From Achromobacter pulmonis (GTDB lineage: Bacteria; Pseudomonadota; Gammaproteobacteria; Burkholderiales; Burkholderiaceae_B), in contig NZ_POQS01000009.1 of the NCBI RefSeq assembly GCF_002885955.2, forward strand, positions 45,411 through 109,410: a DNA stretch of 64,000 nt, written 5' to 3'. Of this stretch, positions 55,189 through 63,618 are shown one piece after another. The position numbers and the translations under genes are program-made. Below the pieces are notes generated by a model that saw only the letters and a list, made by a program, of their open reading frames with translations, did no database searches and was not told the origin of the DNA. Each line of letters starts with the position of its first letter. The first letter of the stretch is position 1.

Positions 55189-56084
55189 GGGGCTTCGGTT
55201 TCCAGGGTGTCGTTGACGAAATGCCAGGTCCGGGTGATGACCAGCACGTCGGTGTCGCGGGCGACGTCGGGCGGGAAGGGCGGGAAGGGCGCGGCCAGCT
55301 GCACGATGCGGCGGGCGGCCTGGTTCAGCACGGCGTGCGGCGAGGGCTGGTCGATCTCGACGTCGGCGATGCTGCCGTCGGCGCGCACCGACACCGTGAT
55401 CCGCAGCGAGCCGTAGATGCGGCCGCGCGCCTCGTCCGGGTAGTGCTGGGTGCCGACGGTTTCGATCCGGGTGCGCCAGGCGTCCAGGTAGGCGGCGTAG
55501 CGCGAGGCCTCGGCCGACGGCGCCACGAACTGCTTGCGCGGTTCGGCGCTGTACTGCTGGACGCGGGCCGCCAGGGCCGCCACCTGGGCGTTCTGCACCA
55601 GGCTGGCCTGGTCCTCGGCGTCGCGGCCGAGGTCGGCGCCGTCCGGCCAGGGATTGACGGCCTGGCGCTCTGCGCCGGCCTTGTCGGCCGAGCGCAACTG
55701 GGTCATCAGGCGGGTCTGCTCGGCTTCGAGCTGCACCTGGCGGCGGCGCATGGCCTCCAGCACGATGGTCTCGGCCGACTCGCCGGTACGCGGCAGCGGC
55801 GTGGTGGACATGCCGCGCTCGGCGTTGCCGCCGCCGCTCATCTGCTGCGGGGCCTGCGCGCGCGGCGTGTCCGGCGGGGTTTCGCTGCGGGCATTGAGCA
55901 GCACGATCTCCAGGCTGGTGACCGGCGGGCGCGAGGGCGCCGGCGCGCCGAAGCGCCACGCCAGCGCGCCGGCGTGCAGCAGCAGCGAGATCGCGATGCC
56001 GATGCGCAGGTGCTGCTGGGCAGGCGCGCCCAGCCACCGCAGGTAACGGCTCAGCGGAGAGGGGTGGTCAGCAAGACGTTGCAC
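55185..56084 (-). CDS. TonB-family energy transducer-like protein
   Basis: A 299-residue protein with one N-terminal TM helix (about 25-45, IGIAISLLLHAGALAWRF), a proline-poor charged linker with a helix rich in Q/E/R (ETIVLEAMRRRQVQLEAEQT), and a C-terminal TonB domain (YGSLRITVSVRADGSIADVE, ending PFPPFPPDV). No exbB/exbD are next to it. The GTG at 56084 fits the beginning of the conserved region. Conserved upstream of aroE-mtgA in relatives, to my knowledge; its role there is not known. Confidence 0.82.
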   Translation of the reverse strand: MQRLADHPSPLSRYLRWLGAPAQQHLRIGIAISLLLHAGALAWRFGAPAPSRPPVTSLEIVLLNARSETPPDTPRAQAPQQMSGGGNAERGMSTTPLPRTGESAETIVLEAMRRRQVQLEAEQTRLMTQLRSADKAGAERQAVNPWPDGADLGRDAEDQASLVQNAQVAALAARVQQYSAEPRKQFVAPSAEASRYAAYLDAWRTRIETVGTQHYPDEARGRIYGSLRITVSVRADGSIADVEIDQPSPHAVLNQAARRIVQLAAPFPPFPPDVARDTDVLVITRTWHFVNDTLETEAP

Positions 56085-56127
56085 GCACGCATTGTAGAGC
56101 GACTCCCGCTCCCGCGGGCGCTGCGCC

Positions 56128-57216
56128 TCAGGCCGCCGCGCGCGGGAACACCCAGACCTTGGCCGCCGGCAGCGCCAGGCGGCAGGGGCCGGGCTCACGG
56201 CCCTCGGGCCCGTAGGCGCGCAGGGCCAGCGCGCGGGCGGGGTCGTCGTCCGGCGTGCGGAACAGGTACTCCCAGCGGTCGCCCAGGTACATGCTGGTCA
56301 GCAGCGGCATGTCCAGGTGGTTGCCGTCGGGGTCGTCGGCCAGGCGCACCTGTTCCACCCGGATGACCGCGGTGGCGTCCTGGCCCGCCGCCAGGCCGGC
56401 GCCGGCCTGGCCCCACAGCGCCCAGCCCGTGCCCTCGATGCGGGCGCGGCCGTCGCGCAGTTCGGACACTTTGCCGCCGAGCCGGTTGTTGCTGCCCATG
56501 AATTCGGCGGTGAACAGCGTGGCCGGCGCGCCGTACATCTCCTGGGGCGTGCCCTGCTGTTCGATCCTGCCGTTGTTCAGCAGCAGGATGCGGTCGGAGA
56601 TGGCCATGGCTTCGCTCTGGTCATGCGTCACCATCAACGCCGACAGGCCCAGCCGGATGATCAGCTCGCGCAGGAAGGCGCGGGCCTCCTCGCGCAGCTT
56701 GGCGTCCAGGTTCGACAGCGGTTCGTCCAGCAGGATGACCGGCGGACTGTACACCAGGGCCCGGCCGATGGCCACGCGCTGCTGCTGGCCGCCGGACAGC
56801 GCATGCGGATGGCGCTGGCCCAGCTTGCCCAGGCCCAGCTGGTCCAGCACCGCCTGCACCCGTTCGCGCACTTCGGCGCCGGGCGTGTTGCGCAGCTTGA
56901 GCGGGTAGGCGACGTTCTCGAACACGGTCTTGTGCGGCCATAGCGCGTAGGACTGGAACACCAGCCCCAGATTGCGTTCCTCGGCCGGGGTCTCGCGTCC
57001 GGCCGCGCCGTCGTAGACCACCCGATCGCCGATGGCGATGCGGCCGCGCTTGGGGCCTTCCAGGCCGGCCACCGCGCGCAGCAGCGTGGTCTTGCCGCTG
57101 CCGGACGGCCCCAGCAAGGACACCACCTCGCCCTGGCGCAACTGCATCGACACGCCCTTGAGCACCGGGTTGTCGCCGTAGTCCAGGTGCAGGTCTTCCA
57201 CAGCAAGCTCAATCAT
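56128..57216 (-). CDS. ABC transporter ATP-binding protein (ferric/spermidine type, FbpC/PotA-like)
   Basis: A 362-residue ABC ATPase. The Walker A is GPSGSGKTT, the signature ALSGGQQQRVA, the Walker B VILLDEPLSNLDA and the H-loop MVTHDQ. A C-terminal TOBE-type regulatory domain begins near residue 240 (NNRLGGKVSELRDGRARIEG). It drives the permease encoded just upstream, overlapping it by 8 bp. Confidence 0.92.
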   Translation of the reverse strand: MIELAVEDLHLDYGDNPVLKGVSMQLRQGEVVSLLGPSGSGKTTLLRAVAGLEGPKRGRIAIGDRVVYDGAAGRETPAEERNLGLVFQSYALWPHKTVFENVAYPLKLRNTPGAEVRERVQAVLDQLGLGKLGQRHPHALSGGQQQRVAIGRALVYSPPVILLDEPLSNLDAKLREEARAFLRELIIRLGLSALMVTHDQSEAMAISDRILLLNNGRIEQQGTPQEMYGAPATLFTAEFMGSNNRLGGKVSELRDGRARIEGTGWALWGQAGAGLAAGQDATAVIRVEQVRLADDPDGNHLDMPLLTSMYLGDRWEYLFRTPDDDPARALALRAYGPEGREPGPCRLALPAAKVWVFPRAAA

Positions 57217-58987
57217 GTAGTTTGACTCCGAATCGCAGGGCGATGCCCAGGCCGACCACGACCAGCACGATATTGATGAAGGAAAGCGCGGCCACGATGT
57301 CGATGGCGCCGGAGGCCCACAGCGACACCAGCATGGAGCCGATGGTCTCGGTGCCCGGCGACAGCAGGTAGACGCCGGTGGAGTATTCGCGCTCGAAGAT
57401 CAGGAACATCAGCAGCCACGAGCCGATCAGGCCGTACTTGGCCAGCGGCACGGTGACGTGCCGGGTGACCTGCCCGCGCCGTGCGCCGGCGCTGCGGGCG
57501 GCCTCTTCGAGTTCGGGGCCGACCTGCAGCAGGGTCGAGGAGATCAGCCGCAGGCCATAGGCCATCCAGACCACGGTGTAGGCCAGCCACACGCTGAAGA
57601 TGGTGCTGCGCAGCGCGCGCAGCCATTCGATGAAGTTCTCGCGCAGCCATTCGGCGAACGGCAGCGCCGCCAGCCAGCCGCCTTCGTCGGGGTCCAGCGC
57701 GTTGTCCAGCCACATCGGCACGAACAGGAAGACCCACAGGAAGGCCAGGCCGGCCAGCAGGCCCGGCACCGCGCGCGGCACCAGCACGCTGTAGTCCATG
57801 AAGCGGGTGACGTTGTCGGGCTTGCGGTGCATGGACAGGCCCACGAACAGGTAGCAGGCCACCGCCAGCGCGCCGCCGATCACGCCGATGGCCACCGAGT
57901 TGACGATGGCGCGCAGCAGGTTGGGCTGCGCGAACACCGTGCGGAAGGCGTCCACCGAAAGCACGTCGAACAGCGAGACGCCCATGCCCCAGTTGGACAC
58001 GAAGGCGCGCAGCAGCACGCCCAAGAGCGGCACCACGACGGCCACCAGCAGCCACAGCGCCACCACCGCGCCGGCCGCCCAGCGCCACTTGCCCAGCGGC
58101 AGCGGCCGGGCGCGCGCGGCCTTGCCCTTGACCGTGACGAAGCGGTTGGCGCTGCGCATCAGGCGGCGCTGCAGCATCACCAGCGGGATCGTCATACAGA
58201 TCAGCGCCACGGCCACCGCCGCCATCAGGTGGTAGGACGGGATGCCCAGCTTGTTGGTGAGCTTGTACAGATAGGTGGCCAGCACCAGGTTGCCTTCGGG
58301 GTCGCCCAGCACCAGCACCAGGCCGAACACTTCCAGGCCCAGGAAGAACAGCAGCACGGTGGCGTACAGCATGGCGGGGCGCACCATCGGCAGGCTCACC
58401 GACACCATCACCCGCAAGGGCGTGGCGCCGGCCACGCGGGCGGCTTCCTCCACGTCCGAGCCCATGCTGCGCAGCGCCGACGAGATGTACAGGTAGGCGT
58501 GCGGCACGTGCGTCAGGCCGGCGATGACCACGATGCTGGTCAGCGAATAGACGTTCCAGGGCACGAAGCCCAGCAGGTTCTGCGCCCAGATCGAGAAAAA
58601 ACCCACGGGGCCGGCGGCCACCACGTAGCCGAAGCCCAGCACCATGGGCGAGACGAACACCGGCACCAGGATCAGCGGCTCGATCCAGCGCCGCCCCGGC
58701 AGGTCCGTGCGGATCATCAGGAAGGCCAGCATGCCGCCCAGCGGAATGGCGATGGCGGCCAGGCCGAAGGCCAGGATGAAGCCGCTTTTCAGGGCCTTGT
58801 AGAAGTCGCGGTCCGCGAAGATGAAGCGGAACGCGTCCAGGCTGAAGGTCTTGGACGGGGAAAAGAACGGCGCGGAGAGAAAACTCTGGACGATGATGAA
58901 CGACAGCGGCACATAGATGGCCAGGGCCGTTATCAGCACCACCGCGCCGCGCGGCAGCGACTGCCATTTTCTGCGCAATGACGGCAT
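57209..58987 (-). CDS. ABC transporter permease, fused double-domain (FbpB-like)
   Basis: A 592-residue permease with about 12 TM helices and two BPD_transp_1 domains. The coupling EAA loops are EEAARVAGATPLRVMVSVSL (first) and EEAARSAGARRGQVTRHVTV (second). A single chain replaces the usual two permeases, as in FbpB/SfuB transporters for ferric ion and related anions. It lies 15 bp after the binding protein gene. Confidence 0.92.
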   Translation of the reverse strand: MPSLRRKWQSLPRGAVVLITALAIYVPLSFIIVQSFLSAPFFSPSKTFSLDAFRFIFADRDFYKALKSGFILAFGLAAIAIPLGGMLAFLMIRTDLPGRRWIEPLILVPVFVSPMVLGFGYVVAAGPVGFFSIWAQNLLGFVPWNVYSLTSIVVIAGLTHVPHAYLYISSALRSMGSDVEEAARVAGATPLRVMVSVSLPMVRPAMLYATVLLFFLGLEVFGLVLVLGDPEGNLVLATYLYKLTNKLGIPSYHLMAAVAVALICMTIPLVMLQRRLMRSANRFVTVKGKAARARPLPLGKWRWAAGAVVALWLLVAVVVPLLGVLLRAFVSNWGMGVSLFDVLSVDAFRTVFAQPNLLRAIVNSVAIGVIGGALAVACYLFVGLSMHRKPDNVTRFMDYSVLVPRAVPGLLAGLAFLWVFLFVPMWLDNALDPDEGGWLAALPFAEWLRENFIEWLRALRSTIFSVWLAYTVVWMAYGLRLISSTLLQVGPELEEAARSAGARRGQVTRHVTVPLAKYGLIGSWLLMFLIFEREYSTGVYLLSPGTETIGSMLVSLWASGAIDIVAALSFINIVLVVVGLGIALRFGVKLHD

Positions 58988-59002
58988 GGGGGAGTCCTGG
59001 GT

Positions 59003-60106
59003 TTATTTGCCCGTCGCGGCGCGCCAGTCCTTGATGAATTGCAGGCGCTTGTTCTGTTCCAGGTAGTCCAGCAGGGTCTCGTCCACCGGGATCGGCTTGA
59101 GCGAGACGCCCAGCTTCTTGGTCATGCCGTCGACGTCGTTGTCGCCGTCGATGTCGTCGCGCACCGAGGCCAGGTCGGCCTGGTTGGCCATGATTTCCTG
59201 GCCCTTGCGCGACAGGAGGTAGTCCATCCACAGCTTGGCGGCGTTCTTGTGCTTGGCCTTCTTGCTGATGAAGGCCACGCGCGACAGCACCAGGGCATAG
59301 TCGGTCGGGTACGCCACGCCCAGCGAGGGATCGTTCTTGGCGCGCGTTTCGGCGTAGGAGCCGAGGATGTTGTAGCCGATCAGGTTTTCACCCGACGACA
59401 CGCGTTCCATCATGGTGCCGGTGGACGACTGCACGATCAGGCCGCCGGCGCCGATGCCCTTGAGCGTTTCGAAATACTTGGGATCGTTGACCTTGTCCTG
59501 CACCGCCAGCATGAAGCCGACCGCGGATTTTTCGATGTCGTAGGTGGTGACCTTGTTCTTGAACTTGTCCGGCTGGCTGGAGACCAGCTTGGCCAGCGCC
59601 GCGTGCGTGGTGGGCACTTCGTCGGCCGGCACCAGGCGCTTGTTGTAGATGAACACGGCCGGCTCGTAGGTGGTGCCGTAGGCCGAGTCCTTCCAGTTCG
59701 CCCAGGCCGGCAGCTTGCCGGCTTCGGGCGACCTGTACTTCAGCGCGTAGTCGGTGGCCAGCTTCAGCGCCGAGTCCATCGACGAGCTCCAGACCACGTC
59801 GCCGCTGCCGCCGCCGGCAGCCTGTTCGCTGATGTAGCGGTTGTACAGCTCGGTGCTGTTCATATCGTTGTATTCGACCTTGACGTCGGGATACAGCGCC
59901 TCGAAGCCCTTGACGATGGGGGCGGCGGCCTTGGTGTCGGTGGTCGAATAGATGACGACCTTGCCTTCCTTCTTGGCGCCGTCGAGGATCTTCTGGTAGT
60001 CGGCCGGGTACCCCGCCGGCGCCTGCTGCGCGCGGGCGCCGCCGGTGGCGAAGGCAAGGGCGAATGCTGCGGCGCAGGCGGCCGCCAGTCGGGACTTGGC
60101 AAGCAT
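59003..60106 (-). CDS. ABC transporter substrate-binding protein (ferric-binding / SBP_bac_1 type)
   Basis: A 367-residue periplasmic protein with a signal peptide (MLAKSRLAAACAAAFALAFA, mature after GARAQ). The opening GKVVIYSTTDTKAAAPIVKG is characteristic of FbpA-like proteins; the iron Tyr pair (YY) of true FbpA is not seen, so the ligand may be an organic anion or phosphate ester. It is similar over most of its length to the C-terminal domain of the kinase at 60330-62831 (both have IGYNILGSYA, TTYEPAV/TFEPAV and TYDI). GGAGAG precedes the ATG at 60106. Confidence 0.9.
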   Translation of the reverse strand: MLAKSRLAAACAAAFALAFATGGARAQQAPAGYPADYQKILDGAKKEGKVVIYSTTDTKAAAPIVKGFEALYPDVKVEYNDMNSTELYNRYISEQAAGGGSGDVVWSSSMDSALKLATDYALKYRSPEAGKLPAWANWKDSAYGTTYEPAVFIYNKRLVPADEVPTTHAALAKLVSSQPDKFKNKVTTYDIEKSAVGFMLAVQDKVNDPKYFETLKGIGAGGLIVQSSTGTMMERVSSGENLIGYNILGSYAETRAKNDPSLGVAYPTDYALVLSRVAFISKKAKHKNAAKLWMDYLLSRKGQEIMANQADLASVRDDIDGDNDVDGMTKKLGVSLKPIPVDETLLDYLEQNKRLQFIKDWRAATGK

Positions 60107-60329
60107 GATCGTCTCTCTCCGTTGATTGTGCGAAAGCCGGATCTGGGTCCAGCCTGCGGTCATCTTAGGAGCTGGCATCTGTCGTCGTCCTGTCATGCCG
60201 GACGAAGGGTGTTAGGGGTAATCCCTGCGCATTGCCCATGCCACGAAAAGCGGCGGCTGGCGCCGCCTGATGGGTGTCGCGCGCTGCACAGCCGGATGCT
60301 TGCGGCCGTGGCCTCGCGCTATACCCATC
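60107..60329. other. Spacer with promoter of the transporter operon and a 65-bp repeat
   Basis: The 223-bp spacer separates the kinase stop from the binding protein start. It must hold the transporter promoter, and presumably the response-regulator site. The 65-bp repeat copy fills the part next to the kinase gene. No gene is seen. Confidence 0.5.
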
Positions 60330-60333
60330 CTAC
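60269..60333 (-). repeat. 65-bp GTAGGATGGGT repeat, single copy
   Basis: On the minus strand it begins GTAGGATGGGTATAGCGCG and ends AGCGCGCGACACCCATC, 65 bp. Its first 4 bases overlap the last codon and stop of the kinase gene (60330-60333), so this copy supplies the C-terminus of that reading frame. Confidence 0.75.
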
Positions 60334-62831
60334 GGCCCGGATACCCCGTCCACCGCCGGCGTATCCGTCACCAGCCGGATCCAGTTCTGCACGAAGCGCG
60401 AATGCCTGCGCTGGTCCAGGCCGACCAGCAGGGCGGGGCTCAGCACCACCGGCTGCACGATGCCCTGGGAGCGCGCCAGGACCGCCTCGGAGGTCCAGCG
60501 GCCGGGCGTGTCTTCCATGATGGAGCCGAGCGCGGCATGGCTGGAAGCCGCCTGCTGGCCGGCGGGCGACAGCAGCCAGTCCACCAGCGCGCGGCCCAGG
60601 TCGGGGTTGGGCGCGGTCCGGGCGATCAGCACCGAGCGCGCCAGCACCAGCACGTAGTCCTGCGGGAACACCACGCCTATCGGGCTGCCCGCCGCCTGCC
60701 GCGACAGCGCGTACGAGCCGAGGATGTTGTAGCCGATGTCGATGTCGTCGCGCTCGATCGCGTCCAGGATCTCCGCGCTGGTAGCCGCCAGGCGCACGCC
60801 GGCCTGCCCCATTGCGTTGGCCAGCCCCCAGAAGTTGGACGAGACCAGCTCGTCCTGCTCGGCCAGCAGGTAGCCCACGCTGCTGGCCGCGATGTCGTAG
60901 GTGCCGACGCGTCCGCGCAGCCGCGCGGGTTCGCGCTCCAGCAGCCGCAGCAGGTCCTGGCGCGAGCGCGGCACGGTGGCCTCGTTGTAGCGCTTGGGGT
61001 TGTAGACGATGACGGCCGGCTCGAAGGTGAAGCCGAAGACCTCGTGGCGCCAGACCGCCCAGGACGGCAGCCGCGCGGCGTAGGGCGAGGCGTGGCTGAG
61101 CGCGTAGCCGTCGTTGGCCAGGCGGATCTGCAGGTCCGAGGCCGAGCTCATCAGCACGTCCACGTCGGGCAGCCGGCCGCCGACGGCGGCTTCGTACAGT
61201 TCGCGGCTGCCCATTTCGCGGTACACCACGGTGACGTCCGGGCGCTGCGACTGGAAGCCCTGGATCAGCGGCGCGACCACCGGCGTGTCGGTGGGGCCGG
61301 CGATGGTCAGGACGCGGGAAGAGGGCTGCGGCGCCGGGTAGCGGGTGACGATGTCGGCGATGCCGGCGGCGCGCAGCCCGGCGGGCGCGGAGGCCAGCAG
61401 CAGGCCGGCCACGCACAGCGCGGCCAGTCCGGCCGCGGCAGCGCGCCAGGACGCCGACGGCGCCAGCGGCAGGATGATGCGCGCCGTCAGGCCGCCGCCG
61501 GGGCGGTCCTGCAGCCACAGCGAGCCGCCGTGGGCGGCGGCCACCGAGCGCACGATGGCCAGGCCCAGCCCGGAGCCGGGCCGCGACTCGCCGGCCCGCC
61601 CGCGCACGAAGCGCTGCTGCACGGCTTCCTTTTCGTCGTCGGCCACGCCGGGGCCGCGGTCGGACACGGTCAGCGCCACGCGGAACCCCGCCACCGGCGT
61701 GGCGTGGATGTCGACCGGGCCATCCGGCGCGTAGCGCAAGGCGTTGTCCACCAGGTTGCGCAGCATTTCGCGCAGCGCCACGCGGTCTCCGGCGATGCGG
61801 GCGCGGCGCACCTCGGGCGCGATCTCGATGCGCAGCCGCTGCGCGTCCAGCGGGCCGATGCGCCGCCGCGTTTCGTTGACGGTTTCCGCCACGCCGACCA
61901 GCGTGCGCGCGCCCTTGCCGAGGCGATGGGTGATGGTGGCGTCCATCAGCAGCTGGTTGATGAGCTGGCTGGCGTGCGTGGCGTTCTGGTGGATGCGCTG
62001 CAGCCGCGCATGCAGGCGCTGCGGATCGGTCTCGTCCAGCGCCACCTCGGCCTGGGCGCGCAGCGACGCCAGCGGCGTGCGGACCTGGTGGGCCGCGTCG
62101 GCCACCAGCGTGTTGAGCGTTTCCATGGTGCCGGCCAGGCGCTGCATGAAGGCGTTCAAGGCCTCGGCCAGCCGCTTGACCTCGCGCGGCGCCGGCGTGG
62201 CCAGCGGCGTCAGGTCATCCGGCGCGCGGCCGCGCAATTCGCGCTCGACCACGCCCAGCGGCGCGAACGCCCGCTGCACGCCGAACCAGAGCAGGCCCAG
62301 CGCGACCAGCGACACCACCACCAGCGGCAGCACGCTGCGCCCAAGGATCTCGTCGGCCAGCGCCGCGCGCGAACCCAGCGTTTCGGCCACGCGCACCGTG
62401 ACCCAGCCCGCGTGCCGGCCCGCGGCCACCAGCCGCCCGACGGTGGTCACGCGCACCGGCTCGCCGTGGTAGCTGAGGTAGACGAACACCGGCGTGGCGG
62501 ACTGCGCCAGCGGCAGCCCGGGAGCCAGGTCTTCATAGCCGGTGATCAGCCCGCCGTTGGAGGCGCGGGCCTGGTAGAACACGCGCTCGCCGCCCGAAAG
62601 CATGGCCAGCGAGGAAACCGGCGGCTCCACGGTGACGTTGTTGTCTTCGATCTGCACCGAGCCCGCGATGGTCAGTGCCGAAGCCGCCAGCAGCCGGTCG
62701 AAGGCCTGCTCGGCGGCGCGCTGTGCATACCCGCGCAGGAAGAACACCAGCGCCACCAGCGCACAGGCCAGCAGCAGCACGCCCGCCATGAACACCCGGC
62801 GGCGGATGGAAAAGCCTTCAGCGCGGCTCAT
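60330..62831 (-). CDS. Sensor histidine kinase fused to a periplasmic binding-protein domain
   Basis: An 833-residue TctE-like kinase with an extra part. TM1 is about 13-33; a periplasmic sensor region 34-165; TM2 167-185; HAMP to 240; HisKA with His248 in DAAHQVRTPL; HATPase_c with N-box LRNLVDNAL, DRGPGV and GSGLGLAIV to 457. A third TM (464-481) then leads to a binding-protein domain (about 500-820). The domain resembles the free binding protein at 59003-60106. Topology puts it in the periplasm, as a built-in ligand sensor. Salmonella PgtB kinase with the separate PgtC protein is an analogous pair. The ATG at 62831 overlaps the regulator gene by 14 bp. Confidence 0.9.
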   Translation of the reverse strand: MSRAEGFSIRRRVFMAGVLLLACALVALVFFLRGYAQRAAEQAFDRLLAASALTIAGSVQIEDNNVTVEPPVSSLAMLSGGERVFYQARASNGGLITGYEDLAPGLPLAQSATPVFVYLSYHGEPVRVTTVGRLVAAGRHAGWVTVRVAETLGSRAALADEILGRSVLPLVVVSLVALGLLWFGVQRAFAPLGVVERELRGRAPDDLTPLATPAPREVKRLAEALNAFMQRLAGTMETLNTLVADAAHQVRTPLASLRAQAEVALDETDPQRLHARLQRIHQNATHASQLINQLLMDATITHRLGKGARTLVGVAETVNETRRRIGPLDAQRLRIEIAPEVRRARIAGDRVALREMLRNLVDNALRYAPDGPVDIHATPVAGFRVALTVSDRGPGVADDEKEAVQQRFVRGRAGESRPGSGLGLAIVRSVAAAHGGSLWLQDRPGGGLTARIILPLAPSASWRAAAAGLAALCVAGLLLASAPAGLRAAGIADIVTRYPAPQPSSRVLTIAGPTDTPVVAPLIQGFQSQRPDVTVVYREMGSRELYEAAVGGRLPDVDVLMSSASDLQIRLANDGYALSHASPYAARLPSWAVWRHEVFGFTFEPAVIVYNPKRYNEATVPRSRQDLLRLLEREPARLRGRVGTYDIAASSVGYLLAEQDELVSSNFWGLANAMGQAGVRLAATSAEILDAIERDDIDIGYNILGSYALSRQAAGSPIGVVFPQDYVLVLARSVLIARTAPNPDLGRALVDWLLSPAGQQAASSHAALGSIMEDTPGRWTSEAVLARSQGIVQPVVLSPALLVGLDQRRHSRFVQNWIRLVTDTPAVDGVSGP

Positions 62832-63489
62832 GGTTGCGGGCCAGATAGCCGACGCCGCGCACGGTGACGATATCGAGCGAGGCGCCCGCCAGCTTCTTGC
62901 GCAGCCGCGAAATGAGCAGCTCCAGCGCATTGAGCGAGCCGTCGTCCAGGTCGAAGAGCTGGTTCATTAGGCGCTCCTTGGCCACGGTCTGCCCCAGCCG
63001 GCTGACCAGGATCTCCAGCAGCCGGAACTCGCGCCGCCCCAGTTCCAGCGGCGCGCCCGCCAGGCTGACATGGCGGTTGGCCAGGTCCAGGCTGAGATTG
63101 CCGTAGACCGCGACACTGCTGGTCTGGCCCGCCGGCCGCCGCATCAACGCCCGCAGCCGCGCTTCCAGCTCGCGCAGATCGAAAGGCTTGACGAGATAGT
63201 CGTCCGCGCCCAGATCCAGCATGTCGATCTTGTCTTCGATTTCGGCGCGCGCCGTCATGACCAGCACGGGCGCTTCCAGCCCCGCGGCCCGCAACTCGCG
63301 GATCACGCTGAAACCGTCTTTGCCCGGCAGATTGATGTCCAGCACCAGCGCGTCCCAGGCCTCGTCCAGCCCCCAGCGCAAGGCCGCCATGCCATCGCGC
63401 ACCCACTGCACGCTATGCCCGGCCGAACGCAGCTTGCTTTCCACCGCATCGCCCAGATCGAGATTGTCCTCGACCAGCAAAATGCGCAT
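62818..63489 (-). CDS. OmpR-family response regulator (TctD/KdpE-like)
   Basis: A 223-residue two-domain regulator. The receiver has the acidic pair ED (residues 7-8), phosphoacceptor Asp in LVLDINLPG (near 51), and Lys in DDYLVKPFDL. The C-terminal winged helix includes RREFRLLEILVSRLGQTVAK and the end motif VRGVGYLARN. GGAGGAG lies 5 bases upstream of the ATG. It is the partner of the overlapping kinase and probably controls the transporter operon downstream. Confidence 0.94.
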   Translation of the reverse strand: MRILLVEDNLDLGDAVESKLRSAGHSVQWVRDGMAALRWGLDEAWDALVLDINLPGKDGFSVIRELRAAGLEAPVLVMTARAEIEDKIDMLDLGADDYLVKPFDLRELEARLRALMRRPAGQTSSVAVYGNLSLDLANRHVSLAGAPLELGRREFRLLEILVSRLGQTVAKERLMNQLFDLDDGSLNALELLISRLRKKLAGASLDIVTVRGVGYLARNHEPR

Positions 63490-63618
63490 GCCGCTCCTCC
63501 GTTCTCGTAGTTTCCAAGGAGTGTACGAGCTAACAGAGTAAAACGGGCCTGTCCGGTGTCTTGCATCCCGGCGCCGGACGGGCGGCGCTCGCGTCGGCGA
63601 GCGACCTATGAAGCCAGC
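63490..63618. promoter_or_regulatory. Promoter region of the two-component genes and 3' end of the RNase gene
   Basis: Contains the dyad CTCGTA-N14-TACGAG (63504-63529), a candidate operator for the regulator. The hairpins CGCTCGC-gtcg-GCGAGCG (63586-63603) and GTCCGG / CCGGAC (63551-63579) may terminate the RNase transcript, although no T-run follows. No gene. Confidence 0.4.
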
